A stretch of DNA of 64,000 nt from Chloroflexota bacterium. Lineage in GTDB: Bacteria > Chloroflexota > Anaerolineae > Aggregatilineales > Phototrophicaceae. Of the stretch, positions 53,383-62,054 are shown one piece after another; the stretch's first letter is position 1, and every line of letters starts with the position of its first letter. Below the pieces are notes generated by a model. That model searched no databases and was not told the DNA's origin. It was given only the letters and a program-made list of their open reading frames with translations. Both the position numbers and the translations under genes were made by a program. The stretch is from NCBI GenBank assembly GCA_026707745.1, contig JAPOWG010000011.1:1-64000 (forward strand). The letters are read 5' to 3'.

Positions 53383-54005
53383 CGCGGCGCTCCCAGCAAT
53401 CCCCGTTGCCTCAGTTCTTTTTCAACGATAGCACGAGTGGAGGCGATCGCGCCCGCAAGCGTGCCGTTAACCACGACGTAGTCGCACTGGCTCTGGTAGG
53501 GCAACTCCAGCGCCAGGGCGCGTTCCAAGCGATGCTGGATGTCGGTTACGCCATCATCCCGCCCCCGCATGCGCCCTTCCAAAACTTTACTTTGCTCATC
53601 GATGGTCTCCCCCGGAACCGTTACAAAGACCTGAACGACATTTTCCGGGTAGGCCCGCGCCAGTTTCTGCGCGCCCAATACTTCGATATCAGCGATTAGC
53701 ACTTCGGCGTTTTTCAAGCAGTCCGCAACAGTTTGTCGAGGGATGCCATAGAATTTCCCCGGGGTCACCTCTTGGTGCTCCAACAATTCTCCGTTGGCGA
53801 TCATGGCCCTAAATTGTTGGGGGCTGACGAAGAGATGTTCGCGCCCTTGTTTCTCGTCGGATCTGATGTCGCGCGTGGTCGCCGTTGCCAACTGCTGAAT
53901 ATTGGCGTAATGTTCGATAATGGCTTTCATAATGGCGTTTTTGCCGGCGCCGCCGGGTCCGATCATCACCAAGATCAGCCCCCGCAGATTCTCGGATGAA
54001 TTCAC
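53379..54005 (-). CDS. guanylate-kinase-like protein with altered P-loop
   Basis: 208 aa with the guanylate kinase layout: P-loop, TTRDIR, the lid block LFVSPQQFRAMIANGELLEHQEV and YGIPR, then RMRGRDDG. However, the P-loop is GPGGAGKNA instead of GPSGVGKGT, losing the Ser/Thr that coordinates magnesium, and the GMP-contacting Tyr of the usual VDYHFVS block is His. It may be a divergent Gmk or a paralog with another role. Start is GTG at 54005 with AAGGATAG upstream. It overlaps ygfZ by 4 bp. Confidence 0.7.
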   Translation of the reverse strand: MNSSENLRGLILVMIGPGGAGKNAIMKAIIEHYANIQQLATATTRDIRSDEKQGREHLFVSPQQFRAMIANGELLEHQEVTPGKFYGIPRQTVADCLKNAEVLIADIEVLGAQKLARAYPENVVQVFVTVPGETIDEQSKVLEGRMRGRDDGVTDIQHRLERALALELPYQSQCDYVVVNGTLAGAIASTRAIVEKELRQRGLLGAPR

Positions 54006-54332
54006 TCTATGCTATCCTTAGATCAGTTGGCGCTTTGTCCAAGTTTAGCAGGGCGGCGGCGGAATCTCTATATTTAGTAGGGCCGGCAGTGTATCCTTTT
54101 CGGTTGAAACAGAAAATCTTAAGCACCGAGGACACCGAGACCACCGAGAAAAAGCCAAGGGTATAGTTGCTCCCCAAGTTCTTCGCGCAATTGTGGTGAA
54201 ATGAGTTGATTTAATTTCAACCGAATTCGATACAGTACCGTGGGGCCGATCTCGACGCAAGGAGCGAGAAGTCGGAGCAAGCGAGCGGGCAAAATCGCTC
54301 GATAAACAGTTTGACGATGAAAGGTGGGGACT
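54006..54332. other. divergent intergenic region with a family B element
   Basis: 327 bp between the GTG start of the kinase-like gene and folD. It contains family B copy 54091-54233. Between the element and folD there is an AAAGGTGGGG ribosome binding site but no clear sigma-70 promoter that I can support. Confidence 0.7.
54091..54233. repeat. family B MITE-like element, 143-bp copy
   Basis: Left end GTATCCTTTTCGGTTGAAAC, right end on the minus strand GTATCGAATTCGGTTGAAAT. Interior CTTAAGCACCGAGGACACCG, AGACCACCGAG. AGT flanks both ends and could be a 3-bp target duplication. This is the tidiest copy of the family. Confidence 0.75.
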
Positions 54333-55214
54333 ATGTCAGCGCAAATCATCGACGGCCGCGCGATTGCCGGACGAATTCAGGATGAGATCAAAGAATCCGC
54401 CGGCAAATTCCTGGAGGGAGCTGGCGCCTCGCCCGGTCTTGGCGTCGTTCTCGCTGGAGACGATGCCGCATCGGCGATGTATGTGCGTATGAAGCGGCGG
54501 GCTTGCGAGCGGGTTGGCATCGCCTCCGAGGCGCAGATTCTGCCCGGTTCGGCAAGTCAGGGGGAAGTCGAGGACGCGGTCCGCGGCTTTAATGCAGATC
54601 CCAGAATCCACGGCATTTTGGTACAGTTGCCCTTGCCGGATCAGATTGATGAAGAGGCGGTGCTGAATGAAATCAGCCTGGGCAAAGACGTGGACGGTAT
54701 CCATCCCATGAATCTGGGCAAACTGGGCATGCGCGGTCGCGAACCCACGTTCACGCCGGCGACCCCGACCGGGGCTATGATCTTGATTGAAGAAACGGGT
54801 CAAACTATAGAGGGCGCCCGAGCGGTAGTCGTGGGGCGCAGCAACATCGTCGGCTTGCCCGTGGCGCTCATGCTCGCCAACGCCAATGCCACCGTGACAA
54901 TCTGCCATAGCCGAACGCGGGATCTTGCAGGACATGTAGGAAGCGCCGATATCGTGGTTGCGGCTGTCGGACGACCGGAATTCGTCAAGGGTTCCTGGTT
55001 GAAGCCGGGCGCGATCGTGATCGATGTCGGTTCCAACTCGGTTGAGGACCCCACCAGCGAGAAAGGATATCGCTATGTGGGCGATGTCGAATTTGCTACA
55101 GCGCAGGAGAGAGCCGGCTTTGTCACCAAGGTACCTGGCGGCGTCGGTCCGATGACCATCACCATGCTGCTGCAAAATACGTTAAAGGCGGCTTGGCGGA
55201 GCGTCAAGGCTTGA
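54333..55214 (+). CDS. folD: methylene-THF dehydrogenase/cyclohydrolase
   Basis: 293 aa bifunctional FolD: NADP-dependent oxidation of methylene-THF and hydrolysis of methenyl-THF. The catalytic Tyr50-x3-Lys54 (YVRMK), the HGILVQLPLP block (~92-101), the cofactor site VVVGRSNIVGLP (~163-174) and the end KVPGGVGPMT are complete. Start ATG 54333 after AAAGGTGGGG. It supplies one-carbon units for purine synthesis; a purine deaminase gene follows 58 bp downstream on the same strand. Confidence 0.95.
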   Translation: MSAQIIDGRAIAGRIQDEIKESAGKFLEGAGASPGLGVVLAGDDAASAMYVRMKRRACERVGIASEAQILPGSASQGEVEDAVRGFNADPRIHGILVQLPLPDQIDEEAVLNEISLGKDVDGIHPMNLGKLGMRGREPTFTPATPTGAMILIEETGQTIEGARAVVVGRSNIVGLPVALMLANANATVTICHSRTRDLAGHVGSADIVVAAVGRPEFVKGSWLKPGAIVIDVGSNSVEDPTSEKGYRYVGDVEFATAQERAGFVTKVPGGVGPMTITMLLQNTLKAAWRSVKA

Positions 55215-55272
55215 TTGCCTGCTGATTTAACCGGATTGTTTTATTGGTGGAATCAATCTACCCGGAGGGCTT

Positions 55273-56628
55273 GTGACCACCTTGTTGCTCAAGAACATCA
55301 GATACCTGGCGACGATGGACGCCCGGCGGCGGGAAATTGCAGACGCCGCGATCTATGTCCGCGACAATGTTATAGAGGCCGTTGGAACGCTTGAAGAGAT
55401 GCCGACGGACAGCGCTGATCGGGTTATTGACCTCTCGCATCATGTCGCGCTGCCGGGCTTGGTCAATACCCATCATCATATGTTTCAAAGTTTGACGCGC
55501 GCGATGGCGCAGGAAAAGGAACTCTTCGACTGGGTCACAGCCCTGTATCCCATTTGGAAAAACCTGCGGGGCGAGCACATTTACACCTCGGCAAAACTGG
55601 CGATGGCGGAATTGATGCTATCCGGCTGTACCACGAGTAGCGACCATCTGTATATCTATCCCAACGATGTGAGGCTGGAGGATGAGATTCGCGCCGCTCA
55701 GGAAATCGGCATCCGCTTTCACGCGGCCCGCGGTTCCATGAGTTTGGGCGAGAGCCAAGGCGGGCTGCCGCCCGATGCCGTCGTCGAGAGCGAAGAGGAT
55801 ATACTCGTCGATACCAGACGCTTGATAGAAACCTGGCATAATCCTGATCCGCAATCCATGCTGCAGATCGCCGTGGCGCCCTGTTCGCCCTTCAGTGTCA
55901 CGGTCGACTTGATGCGCGAGGCGGCCGACCTGGCCCGGGCATACGGTGTCAATCTGCATACGCATCTGGCGGAAAACGATAAAGATGTCTCGTTCAGTTT
56001 GGAGACCTTTGGGCAGCGCCCGGGCGCTTACGCCGAAACTGTCGGCTGGGTCGGCGACGATGTTTGGCACGCTCACTGCGTCAAACTGAATCCGGCCGAA
56101 ATCAGCTTGTTCGGGCGGACAGGCACCGGCGTATGCCATTGCCCGTCATCGAATATGCGCCTGGCGTCGGGTATCGCTCCCCTGCGTCAAATGCTGGACG
56201 AGCGGGTCAAGGTGGGATTGGGCGTGGATGGTTCGGCCTCTAACGATAGCGGTCACTTGCTGGGGGAAGCCAGGCAAGCGATGCTGCTGCAGCGCGTGCT
56301 AGGCGATCCAGCGGCGCTCACGGCGCGGGAGGCCCTGGAAGCGGCCACTTTGGGCGGGTCGCGCGTGTTGGGTCGGCAAGACATCGGGTGTATTGAAACC
56401 GGCATGTCGGCGGATATTGTCGCATTCCGCCTGGATACACTGAGCATGGCCGGCGCCTTGGCAGATCCCCTCGCGGCGCTGGTCTTTTGTCAGCCCTCGC
56501 GAGTTGATCTGTCCATTATCAACGGTCGAGTCCTGGTAGAAGACGGGATGCTGAATACGGTCGACTTGCCCGCTCTGATCAAAAGGCATAATAGCCTGTC
56601 CCGGCAGCTAATTGACGGCGAGGCCTGA
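55273..56628 (+). CDS. 8-oxoguanine deaminase / AtzB-type amidohydrolase
   Basis: 451 aa. Amidohydrolase-fold metal ligands: NTHHHM (His67, His69), HTHLAEND, HAHC and the Asp in GVDGSASND. The blocks WVTALYPIWKNL and SSDHLYIYPND fit the 8-oxoguanine deaminase / hydroxyatrazine-hydrolase subgroup better than guanine deaminase or the SAH deaminase. Probable reaction: hydrolytic loss of ammonia from an oxidised purine to give urate or a related oxopurine. Start is GTG at 55273 after GGAGGG. The next gene (adenine deaminase) begins 30 bp later. Confidence 0.82.
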   Translation: MTTLLLKNIRYLATMDARRREIADAAIYVRDNVIEAVGTLEEMPTDSADRVIDLSHHVALPGLVNTHHHMFQSLTRAMAQEKELFDWVTALYPIWKNLRGEHIYTSAKLAMAELMLSGCTTSSDHLYIYPNDVRLEDEIRAAQEIGIRFHAARGSMSLGESQGGLPPDAVVESEEDILVDTRRLIETWHNPDPQSMLQIAVAPCSPFSVTVDLMREAADLARAYGVNLHTHLAENDKDVSFSLETFGQRPGAYAETVGWVGDDVWHAHCVKLNPAEISLFGRTGTGVCHCPSSNMRLASGIAPLRQMLDERVKVGLGVDGSASNDSGHLLGEARQAMLLQRVLGDPAALTAREALEAATLGGSRVLGRQDIGCIETGMSADIVAFRLDTLSMAGALADPLAALVFCQPSRVDLSIINGRVLVEDGMLNTVDLPALIKRHNSLSRQLIDGEA

Positions 56629-56658
56629 AAGCCGAATTGCCGGAAGGGAGGTGTCGAC

Positions 56659-58371
56659 ATGTCCATTGTTGATCGTCTGAGGGCCGCGCGCGCCGAGGCG
56701 CCTGCCGACCTGGTCTTGCGGAATGCTTCCCTGGTAAACGTCATCAGCGGAGAGATTTACGGGAGCGATATCGTCCTTCACGACCGTCATGTGGTCGCGC
56801 TGGGCTCCCAATACGTTGGTAAGCGGGAGCTTGATCTGGGCGGCAAGTTTGTAGCGCCCGGCCTGATCGACGCCCACGTGCATATCGAAAGCAGCCTGGT
56901 AACACCCCCGGAATTCGCGCGTGCGGTGCTGCCTCACGGCGTCACCACCGTCATCACCGATCCACACGAGATCGCCAATGTGCTCGGGCTTGAGGGCATG
57001 CGCTATATGCTGGAGCGAGCCAAATACGGCACCCTCAACATGTACGTGATGGCCTCCAGTTGTGTGCCGGCCACTGACATGGAAACCTCGGGCGCGCGCC
57101 TGGAGGCGGATGATCTGGGGCAGCTGCTCGGCCACCCCTGGGTCTTGGGTTTGGCGGAATTGATGAATTATCCCGGGGTCGCGCTCGGCGACGAAGGCAT
57201 GCTGGACAAGATCGAGTTGTTTCGTCATCTGGCGCTCGACGGCCATGCGCCGGATATGAGCGGTCGAATGCTGAATGCCTATGTGACGGCCGGCGTCCAA
57301 AGCGAACACGAATGCACAACGGTCGAAGAAGCGCTGGAGAAGCTGCGCCTCGGCTTGACGATATTCATTCGCGAGGGCACTACCACGCGCAATCTGCTGC
57401 CGCTGCTGCCGCTGATTACGAAGGATAATCAGGGCGCGATCTGCTTTTGCACCGACGATCGCATGCCGGCCGATTTGCTGGACGACGGATCGATCGATCA
57501 TATGATTCGGCTGGCGATCAGGAACGGCGTCGATCCCGTAGCGGCGATCAGAATGGGCTCGTACAACACCGCCAAACACTTCGGCTTGAAGAAATACGGG
57601 GCGATCGCGCCGGGCAAGTACGCAGACCTGGTAGTCGTCTCGGATTTACAGAACTTCCGGCCGGAAATGGTATACCGCGGCGGCAGGCTAGTCGCCGAAA
57701 ACGGCGCCATGACATTAGCGCGACAGGCGCCGCGAGAGATCAACCTGCGCGGATCGGTAAACATCGCTTCCGCCGACCTCGATTTTTCCATCAGAGCTGA
57801 AGGCGAGCGTGTTCATGTAATTGGAACTGTGCGGGATCAAGTCGTGACGGTAAACAGGCTGGAACGAGCCAAAATCGTCGACGGTATGGCTGTCAGCGAT
57901 GTCGAACGCGACATTTTGAAATTGGCAATGGTGGAACGCCACCGGGCCAGCGGCAAGATCGGCAAAGCATTTATTCAGGGTTTTGGATTAAAAAGGGGGG
58001 CGATCGCTGGCACGGTCGCCCACGACCATCACAACCTGGCCGTGATTGGGGTCGACGACGAGAGCATGCTTGCCGCGGTCAGGACCATTGTCGAAATGGG
58101 CGGCGGGCTGGTAGCGGTTGATGGCGAGCAAGTTTTGGCGCGCCTGCCGCTGCCGGTTGCGGGGCTGCTTAGCGAGTCGCCTATCGAGACGGTTAGACAG
58201 CATTACGACAGTTTGATCGCCGCGGCGCAGGGAATGGGAAGTCAACTGTCCGATCCTTTTATGGTCATGAGCTTTATGGGCCTGGAGGTGATCCCGAAGC
58301 TGAAACTGACTGATCAGGGTCTGGTGGATGTGGAACAATTCAAATTAATCGACCTATTTGCCCAGAATTGA
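56659..58371 (+). CDS. ade: adenine deaminase
   Basis: 570 aa amidohydrolase converting adenine to hypoxanthine. Family blocks: DAHVHIESS (metal-binding His pair), FARAVLPHGVTTVITDPHEIAN, CFCTDDRMPADLLDDGSIDHMIR, and the C-terminal VAHDHHNLAVIGVDDESM. Length is normal. The ATG follows GGGAGG. It is adjacent to the 8-oxoguanine-deaminase-type gene, and YgeY/YgeW genes follow, as in bacterial purine-fermentation loci. Confidence 0.93.
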   Translation: MSIVDRLRAARAEAPADLVLRNASLVNVISGEIYGSDIVLHDRHVVALGSQYVGKRELDLGGKFVAPGLIDAHVHIESSLVTPPEFARAVLPHGVTTVITDPHEIANVLGLEGMRYMLERAKYGTLNMYVMASSCVPATDMETSGARLEADDLGQLLGHPWVLGLAELMNYPGVALGDEGMLDKIELFRHLALDGHAPDMSGRMLNAYVTAGVQSEHECTTVEEALEKLRLGLTIFIREGTTTRNLLPLLPLITKDNQGAICFCTDDRMPADLLDDGSIDHMIRLAIRNGVDPVAAIRMGSYNTAKHFGLKKYGAIAPGKYADLVVVSDLQNFRPEMVYRGGRLVAENGAMTLARQAPREINLRGSVNIASADLDFSIRAEGERVHVIGTVRDQVVTVNRLERAKIVDGMAVSDVERDILKLAMVERHRASGKIGKAFIQGFGLKRGAIAGTVAHDHHNLAVIGVDDESMLAAVRTIVEMGGGLVAVDGEQVLARLPLPVAGLLSESPIETVRQHYDSLIAAAQGMGSQLSDPFMVMSFMGLEVIPKLKLTDQGLVDVEQFKLIDLFAQN

Positions 58372-58433
58372 CCGTGTTTTTTGGCGAATTATTGCTAAAA
58401 TGCGGGCTATTTCTTGAGCAAAGCGCACAATAA

Positions 58434-58527
58434 CAGCCGCTCGGCGGCAGCTAAAAGGTCTGCCGCGCTCACGCAAAATCGTAAGCGTTCTCGTCGCATG
58501 AGCGACGCGGTTTACGTAAACAGGAGC
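58434..58527 (+). repeat. family C repeat upstream of ygeY-like gene
   Basis: ACAGCCGCTCGGCGGCAGC, TAAAAGGTCTGCCGCGCTCA, CGCAAAATCGTAAGCG, GTCGCATGAGCGACGCGGTT and TACGTAAACAGGAGCG. The AGGAGCG end is the ribosome binding site for the gene at 58532, as in the copy before galT. The arms GTCGCATGAGCGAC form a small palindrome. Confidence 0.8.
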
Positions 58528-58531
58528 GAAC

Positions 58532-59740
58532 ATGGTAAATCAAGCAATTCTGGATCGCCTGCGGACGCGGGTCGAAGGGGAGCGTGACAGCATCATAAGT
58601 TTTCTGCGTGAAATCTGCGCCATTCCCAGCTATGAGAACCAAATCAGGGCTTGTGGCGAACGTATCGCCACAGAAATGGCGAAGCTCGGCTACGACGAGA
58701 TCTTCTGGGACAAAATGGGCAACATCGTCGGCAAAATCGGCGATGGTGACAAGATCTTGCTTTACGATAGCCATATCGATACGGTTGGCGTGGGCGATCC
58801 CGATGAATGGCAATGGGATCCTTTTGAAGGCAAGGTGGAAGATGGCGTGCTCTATGCGCGCGGCGCTTGCGATGAGAAGGGCAGCACGCCGGGCATGGTT
58901 TATGGCTTGGCGATTGCCCGCGAGATGGGCTTGCTGGACGGCTATAGCGCTTATTACTTCGGTAATATGGAAGAATGGAATGATGGCCAGGCGCCGCATG
59001 CCTTCGTACAGACCGAGGGCATCAGGCCGGACTACGTGGTGATCGGCGAACCGACCAAGATGCAGATTTACCGAGGCCACAAAGGGCGAGTCGAGTTCAA
59101 GATCGTGGCCAAGGGACGCAGCGCGCACGCCGCCAGCAATTATCTGGGGGACAACGCCATCTACAAGTTGCTGCCGATCATCGAGCGTATCAGCCATATC
59201 GAGCCGCAATTGGGCGATCATGACTTTTTGGGACAGGGACGAATCACAGTCACTGACATGGAAGTCAAAACGCCTAGCATCAACGCAGTGCCGGACGAGG
59301 CAGTCATTTATGTCGACCGGCGCATTACCTTCGGCGAGGAGCCGCAAGCCGAGTTGGAGCGCTTGCAAAACATCATTGGCCAGCGCGACGACATTCATGC
59401 CGAAATTTTGCTTTATGACGAGCCCAGTTATACCGGCTTCGTCTTTCCACTGGACAAAATCTATCCGGCTTGGGCATTTGAAGAAGACGAGCCGATCGTC
59501 TTGGCCGGTTTGCGGGCTGCCGAGACCCTTTTCGGCCAAACCGACACCGGCAAATGGGACTTCTCCACCAATGGCATCTATTGGGCCGGCAAAGCGGGCA
59601 TTCCCAGTATTGGTTTTGCGCCCGGCAACGAAATTCACGCGCATACGGTCTTGGACCAGGTGCCGCTGGAAGACGTCGTGCGTTCGACGGAATGGTATGC
59701 GCTTTTCCCGTCGATTCTTTTGAACACGCTGCAAGGGTAG
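58532..59740 (+). CDS. ygeY: YgeY-family M20 metallohydrolase
   Basis: 402 aa M20/ArgE-DapE-fold zinc hydrolase. Metal ligands are His81 and Asp83 (DSHIDTV), Asp114 (GACDEKG) and the pair Glu147-Glu148 (NMEEWND), with the dimerisation domain RGHKGRVEFKIVAKGRSAHA following. It matches the YgeY group found next to YgeW and carbamate kinase in purine or selenium-linked catabolic clusters. The reaction of YgeY is not firmly known; removal of an acyl or carbamoyl group from an amino acid is likely. The start has AGGAGCG from the family C repeat. Confidence 0.88.
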   Translation: MVNQAILDRLRTRVEGERDSIISFLREICAIPSYENQIRACGERIATEMAKLGYDEIFWDKMGNIVGKIGDGDKILLYDSHIDTVGVGDPDEWQWDPFEGKVEDGVLYARGACDEKGSTPGMVYGLAIAREMGLLDGYSAYYFGNMEEWNDGQAPHAFVQTEGIRPDYVVIGEPTKMQIYRGHKGRVEFKIVAKGRSAHAASNYLGDNAIYKLLPIIERISHIEPQLGDHDFLGQGRITVTDMEVKTPSINAVPDEAVIYVDRRITFGEEPQAELERLQNIIGQRDDIHAEILLYDEPSYTGFVFPLDKIYPAWAFEEDEPIVLAGLRAAETLFGQTDTGKWDFSTNGIYWAGKAGIPSIGFAPGNEIHAHTVLDQVPLEDVVRSTEWYALFPSILLNTLQG

Positions 59741-59921
59741 GCGCGGCTTGCGGCTTGGCATGATCAGGCGCTGTTGATGCGCGACCGTATAGGGAACCGG
59801 GCGTCTCAATGTCAGTTGATTTGATGATTTCCCGAGCGCGGTATGCCGATGCTGTCTGAGATGAAAGCATAAAATCGCCGGCTCACAATTGTCGGCTTAG
59901 TTTTTGGAACGGGAGTTGGAT

Positions 59922-60902
59922 ATGCAAACTGACCTCAGAGGTCGTGACCTCATTAGCACGCAGGATTGGTCGAAAGAAGAGATTGAAACCTTGCTCGATG
60001 TCGCCTGGGACTTAAAGCGCAAACGGGCGCTAGGCGAGTCGCACGCTCTGTTGCGGGACAAAGTATTGGCCATGCTCTTTTTCTTCACCAGTACCCGGAC
60101 GCGTATCAGCTTTGAAGCCGGCATGGCGCAATTGGGAGGTCACGCCCAGTTTATCGACAGCACAACCACGCAAATCAGCCACGGGGATACGGCTAAGGAG
60201 ATCGGCGAGATCGTCGGGCGCTACACGGATGGCATCGCGATCCGACAGTGCGATTGGGGCATCGGCAACGCCTATATCAATGATGTGGCCGAGGCCAGCC
60301 GAGTACCGGTGCTGAACATGCAGTGCGAGGTCTATCATCCTTTTCAGATCCTGGCGGATTTGATGACTATCCAGGAGAAATTCGGACGTGATTTGCGCGG
60401 CAAGACGATCAACGTCAGTTGGGCCTATGCCTCCAGCTATCAGAAGCCGATTTCCGTCCCCCAGAGTCTGGTGCTGTTGATGACTCGCTTTGGCATGAAC
60501 CTGCGTTTGACGCGCCCGCCCGAGTATCAGTTGATGCCCGATATCGTGGCGCAAGCCCGGGAAAACAGCCGACGGCACGGGGGTTCTTTCGAGATATTTG
60601 AGGACTTTGACGCTGGCTTCGCCGGCGCCGATATTCTCTATCCAAAGAGTTGGGGCAGTTGGCTGACCACGGAGGATCAAGACGAATCGGCCGAGATCGG
60701 CGCCAAATACAGTGATTGGATCACCGACGACCGGCGGATGGCGCTGGCCAAGGAGGGCGCCATATACATGCACTGCTTGCCGGCTGACCGCAATATCGAG
60801 GTGACCGACAGCGTGATCGATGGCCCGCAAAGCGTCGTCTACGATGAAGCCGAAAACAGGTTGCACGTACAGAAGGCGGCGATGGCGCTTACAATGCGCT
60901 GA
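59922..60902 (+). CDS. ygeW: YgeW-type knotted carbamoyltransferase
   Basis: 326 aa aspartate/ornithine carbamoyltransferase-superfamily protein. The carbamoyl-phosphate loop is STRTR (57-61, FTSTRTRISF), HPFQILADLM replaces the usual HPxQ, and HCLPADR follows near 280. The sequence between ~170 and 190 (WAYASSYQKPISVPQS) matches the knotted YgeW group rather than OTC or ATC. Its physiological substrate is unknown, probably an allantoin-derived or diamino compound. Start ATG 59922 after GGGAG. Carbamate kinase follows, ready to use the carbamoyl phosphate. Confidence 0.9.
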   Translation: MQTDLRGRDLISTQDWSKEEIETLLDVAWDLKRKRALGESHALLRDKVLAMLFFFTSTRTRISFEAGMAQLGGHAQFIDSTTTQISHGDTAKEIGEIVGRYTDGIAIRQCDWGIGNAYINDVAEASRVPVLNMQCEVYHPFQILADLMTIQEKFGRDLRGKTINVSWAYASSYQKPISVPQSLVLLMTRFGMNLRLTRPPEYQLMPDIVAQARENSRRHGGSFEIFEDFDAGFAGADILYPKSWGSWLTTEDQDESAEIGAKYSDWITDDRRMALAKEGAIYMHCLPADRNIEVTDSVIDGPQSVVYDEAENRLHVQKAAMALTMR

Positions 60903-61035
60903 CGATGGCCCTGATCACAAGTTCCCGAACGTCTGGGGCGAGCGCGCCAGTTAAGGCGAGTTATGTCTGTTGGCCGACGCGTCGCGCCAATCCGCCGGGC
61001 CCGAGTCGCCAAGCGATAGTCGAAAGAGACCGACG

Positions 61036-61989
61036 ATGATCGATAAACTGGTGGTGGTGGCAATTGGCGGTAATTCGCTGATTACCGATCCCAGCAATCC
61101 GCAGATCGACCGGCAATGGGAAGCGGTGCGCGAAACCTGTCGACATATCGCCGACATGATCGCCGACGGCTGGCAGGTAGTGATCACCCATGGTAATGGA
61201 CCGCAAGTCGGTTACATTCTTAACCGGGCCGAAGTCGCCAAGCGCGAAGCCGGCATACATGACGTGCCCTTGGATCTCGTGGTGGCGGACACTCAGGGAA
61301 GTATCGGCTATATGCTGCAGCAGGCGCTGGACAACTCGCTGCGGCGAGTTGGCATGAATCACACTGTCGCCACAATCATCACGCAGATGCGCGTTGATCC
61401 GAATGATCCGGCCTTTGACAATCCCGACAAGCCAATTGGCGGCTTCTTGACCTATGAAGAAGCCATGGCCGCGCAAGAACAAGGTTGGCACATGGTCGAA
61501 GACGCCGGACGGGGCTGGCGCCGCGTGGTGGCGTCGCCCAAGCCTCTGGTCGTCAACGAAATCAACGCGATACAGGCCATGGTGCTTTCCGGATATATCG
61601 TGATCGTCTGCGGCGGTGGAGGCGTGCCGGTGGTGCGCAACGAAGTGGGCAGCTTGCGCGGCATAGACGCCGTCATCGATAAAGACCGCGCCAGCAGTTT
61701 GCTGGCGCAGACTTTGCGCGCCGACTTGTTGTTGATTTCTACCGGCGTGGAGAAAGTGTGCCTGCATTTCAACAGTCCCGACGAATACGCGCTGGATGTC
61801 ATGACCTTGCAAGAGGCGCATCGGTACTTGGATGAGGGACATTTCGCGCGGGGCAGCATGTTCCCCAAAATTGAGGCGGCGGTCGATTTCGTACACAACG
61901 GGGGACCTCGCGCCATCATAACCAATCCGGTAAATTTGACACGGGCCTTGCATCACGAGACCGGCACGAGAATTGTTCCGGGCGGCTGA
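61036..61989 (+). CDS. arcC: carbamate kinase
   Basis: 317 aa amino-acid-kinase-fold enzyme: carbamoyl phosphate + ADP to ATP, ammonia and CO2. Blocks VVVAIGGNSL, VITHGNGPQVGYIL, VVCGGGGVPV-like (IVCGGGGVPVVRN) and GSMFPKIEAAVDFV are complete. Start ATG 61036 after GAAAGAGACC; the longer frame from 60970 lacks a site. It lies directly downstream of ygeW, giving substrate-level ATP from the carbamoyl group. Confidence 0.94.
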   Translation: MIDKLVVVAIGGNSLITDPSNPQIDRQWEAVRETCRHIADMIADGWQVVITHGNGPQVGYILNRAEVAKREAGIHDVPLDLVVADTQGSIGYMLQQALDNSLRRVGMNHTVATIITQMRVDPNDPAFDNPDKPIGGFLTYEEAMAAQEQGWHMVEDAGRGWRRVVASPKPLVVNEINAIQAMVLSGYIVIVCGGGGVPVVRNEVGSLRGIDAVIDKDRASSLLAQTLRADLLLISTGVEKVCLHFNSPDEYALDVMTLQEAHRYLDEGHFARGSMFPKIEAAVDFVHNGGPRAIITNPVNLTRALHHETGTRIVPGG

Positions 61990-62011
61990 GCGCGACATTC
62001 TTGTGGACGAT

Positions 62012-62036
62012 TCACCGGTCACGCGCCGAGCGGCTG
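62012..62036 (-). repeat. family C short unit, inverted
   Basis: Minus strand AGCCGCTCGGCGCGTGACCG then GTGAA, matching the first 24 bp of the copy at 48485. A second inverted unit is at 8545-8568 and a weaker one at 51605-51630. Confidence 0.7.
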
Positions 62037-62054
62037 AAGTATGATGAAGAGGCA

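Noticed and set aside
56608..57579. 323-aa minus-strand open frame opposite adenine deaminase
   Set aside because: Antisense to a gene with complete amidohydrolase motifs; His/Gln/Asp-rich composition typical of shadows here.
58469..59809. 446-aa minus-strand open frame opposite the YgeY-like gene
   Set aside because: The plus strand carries the M20 metal-binding motifs; the minus-strand translation has no recognisable domain and no ribosome binding site.
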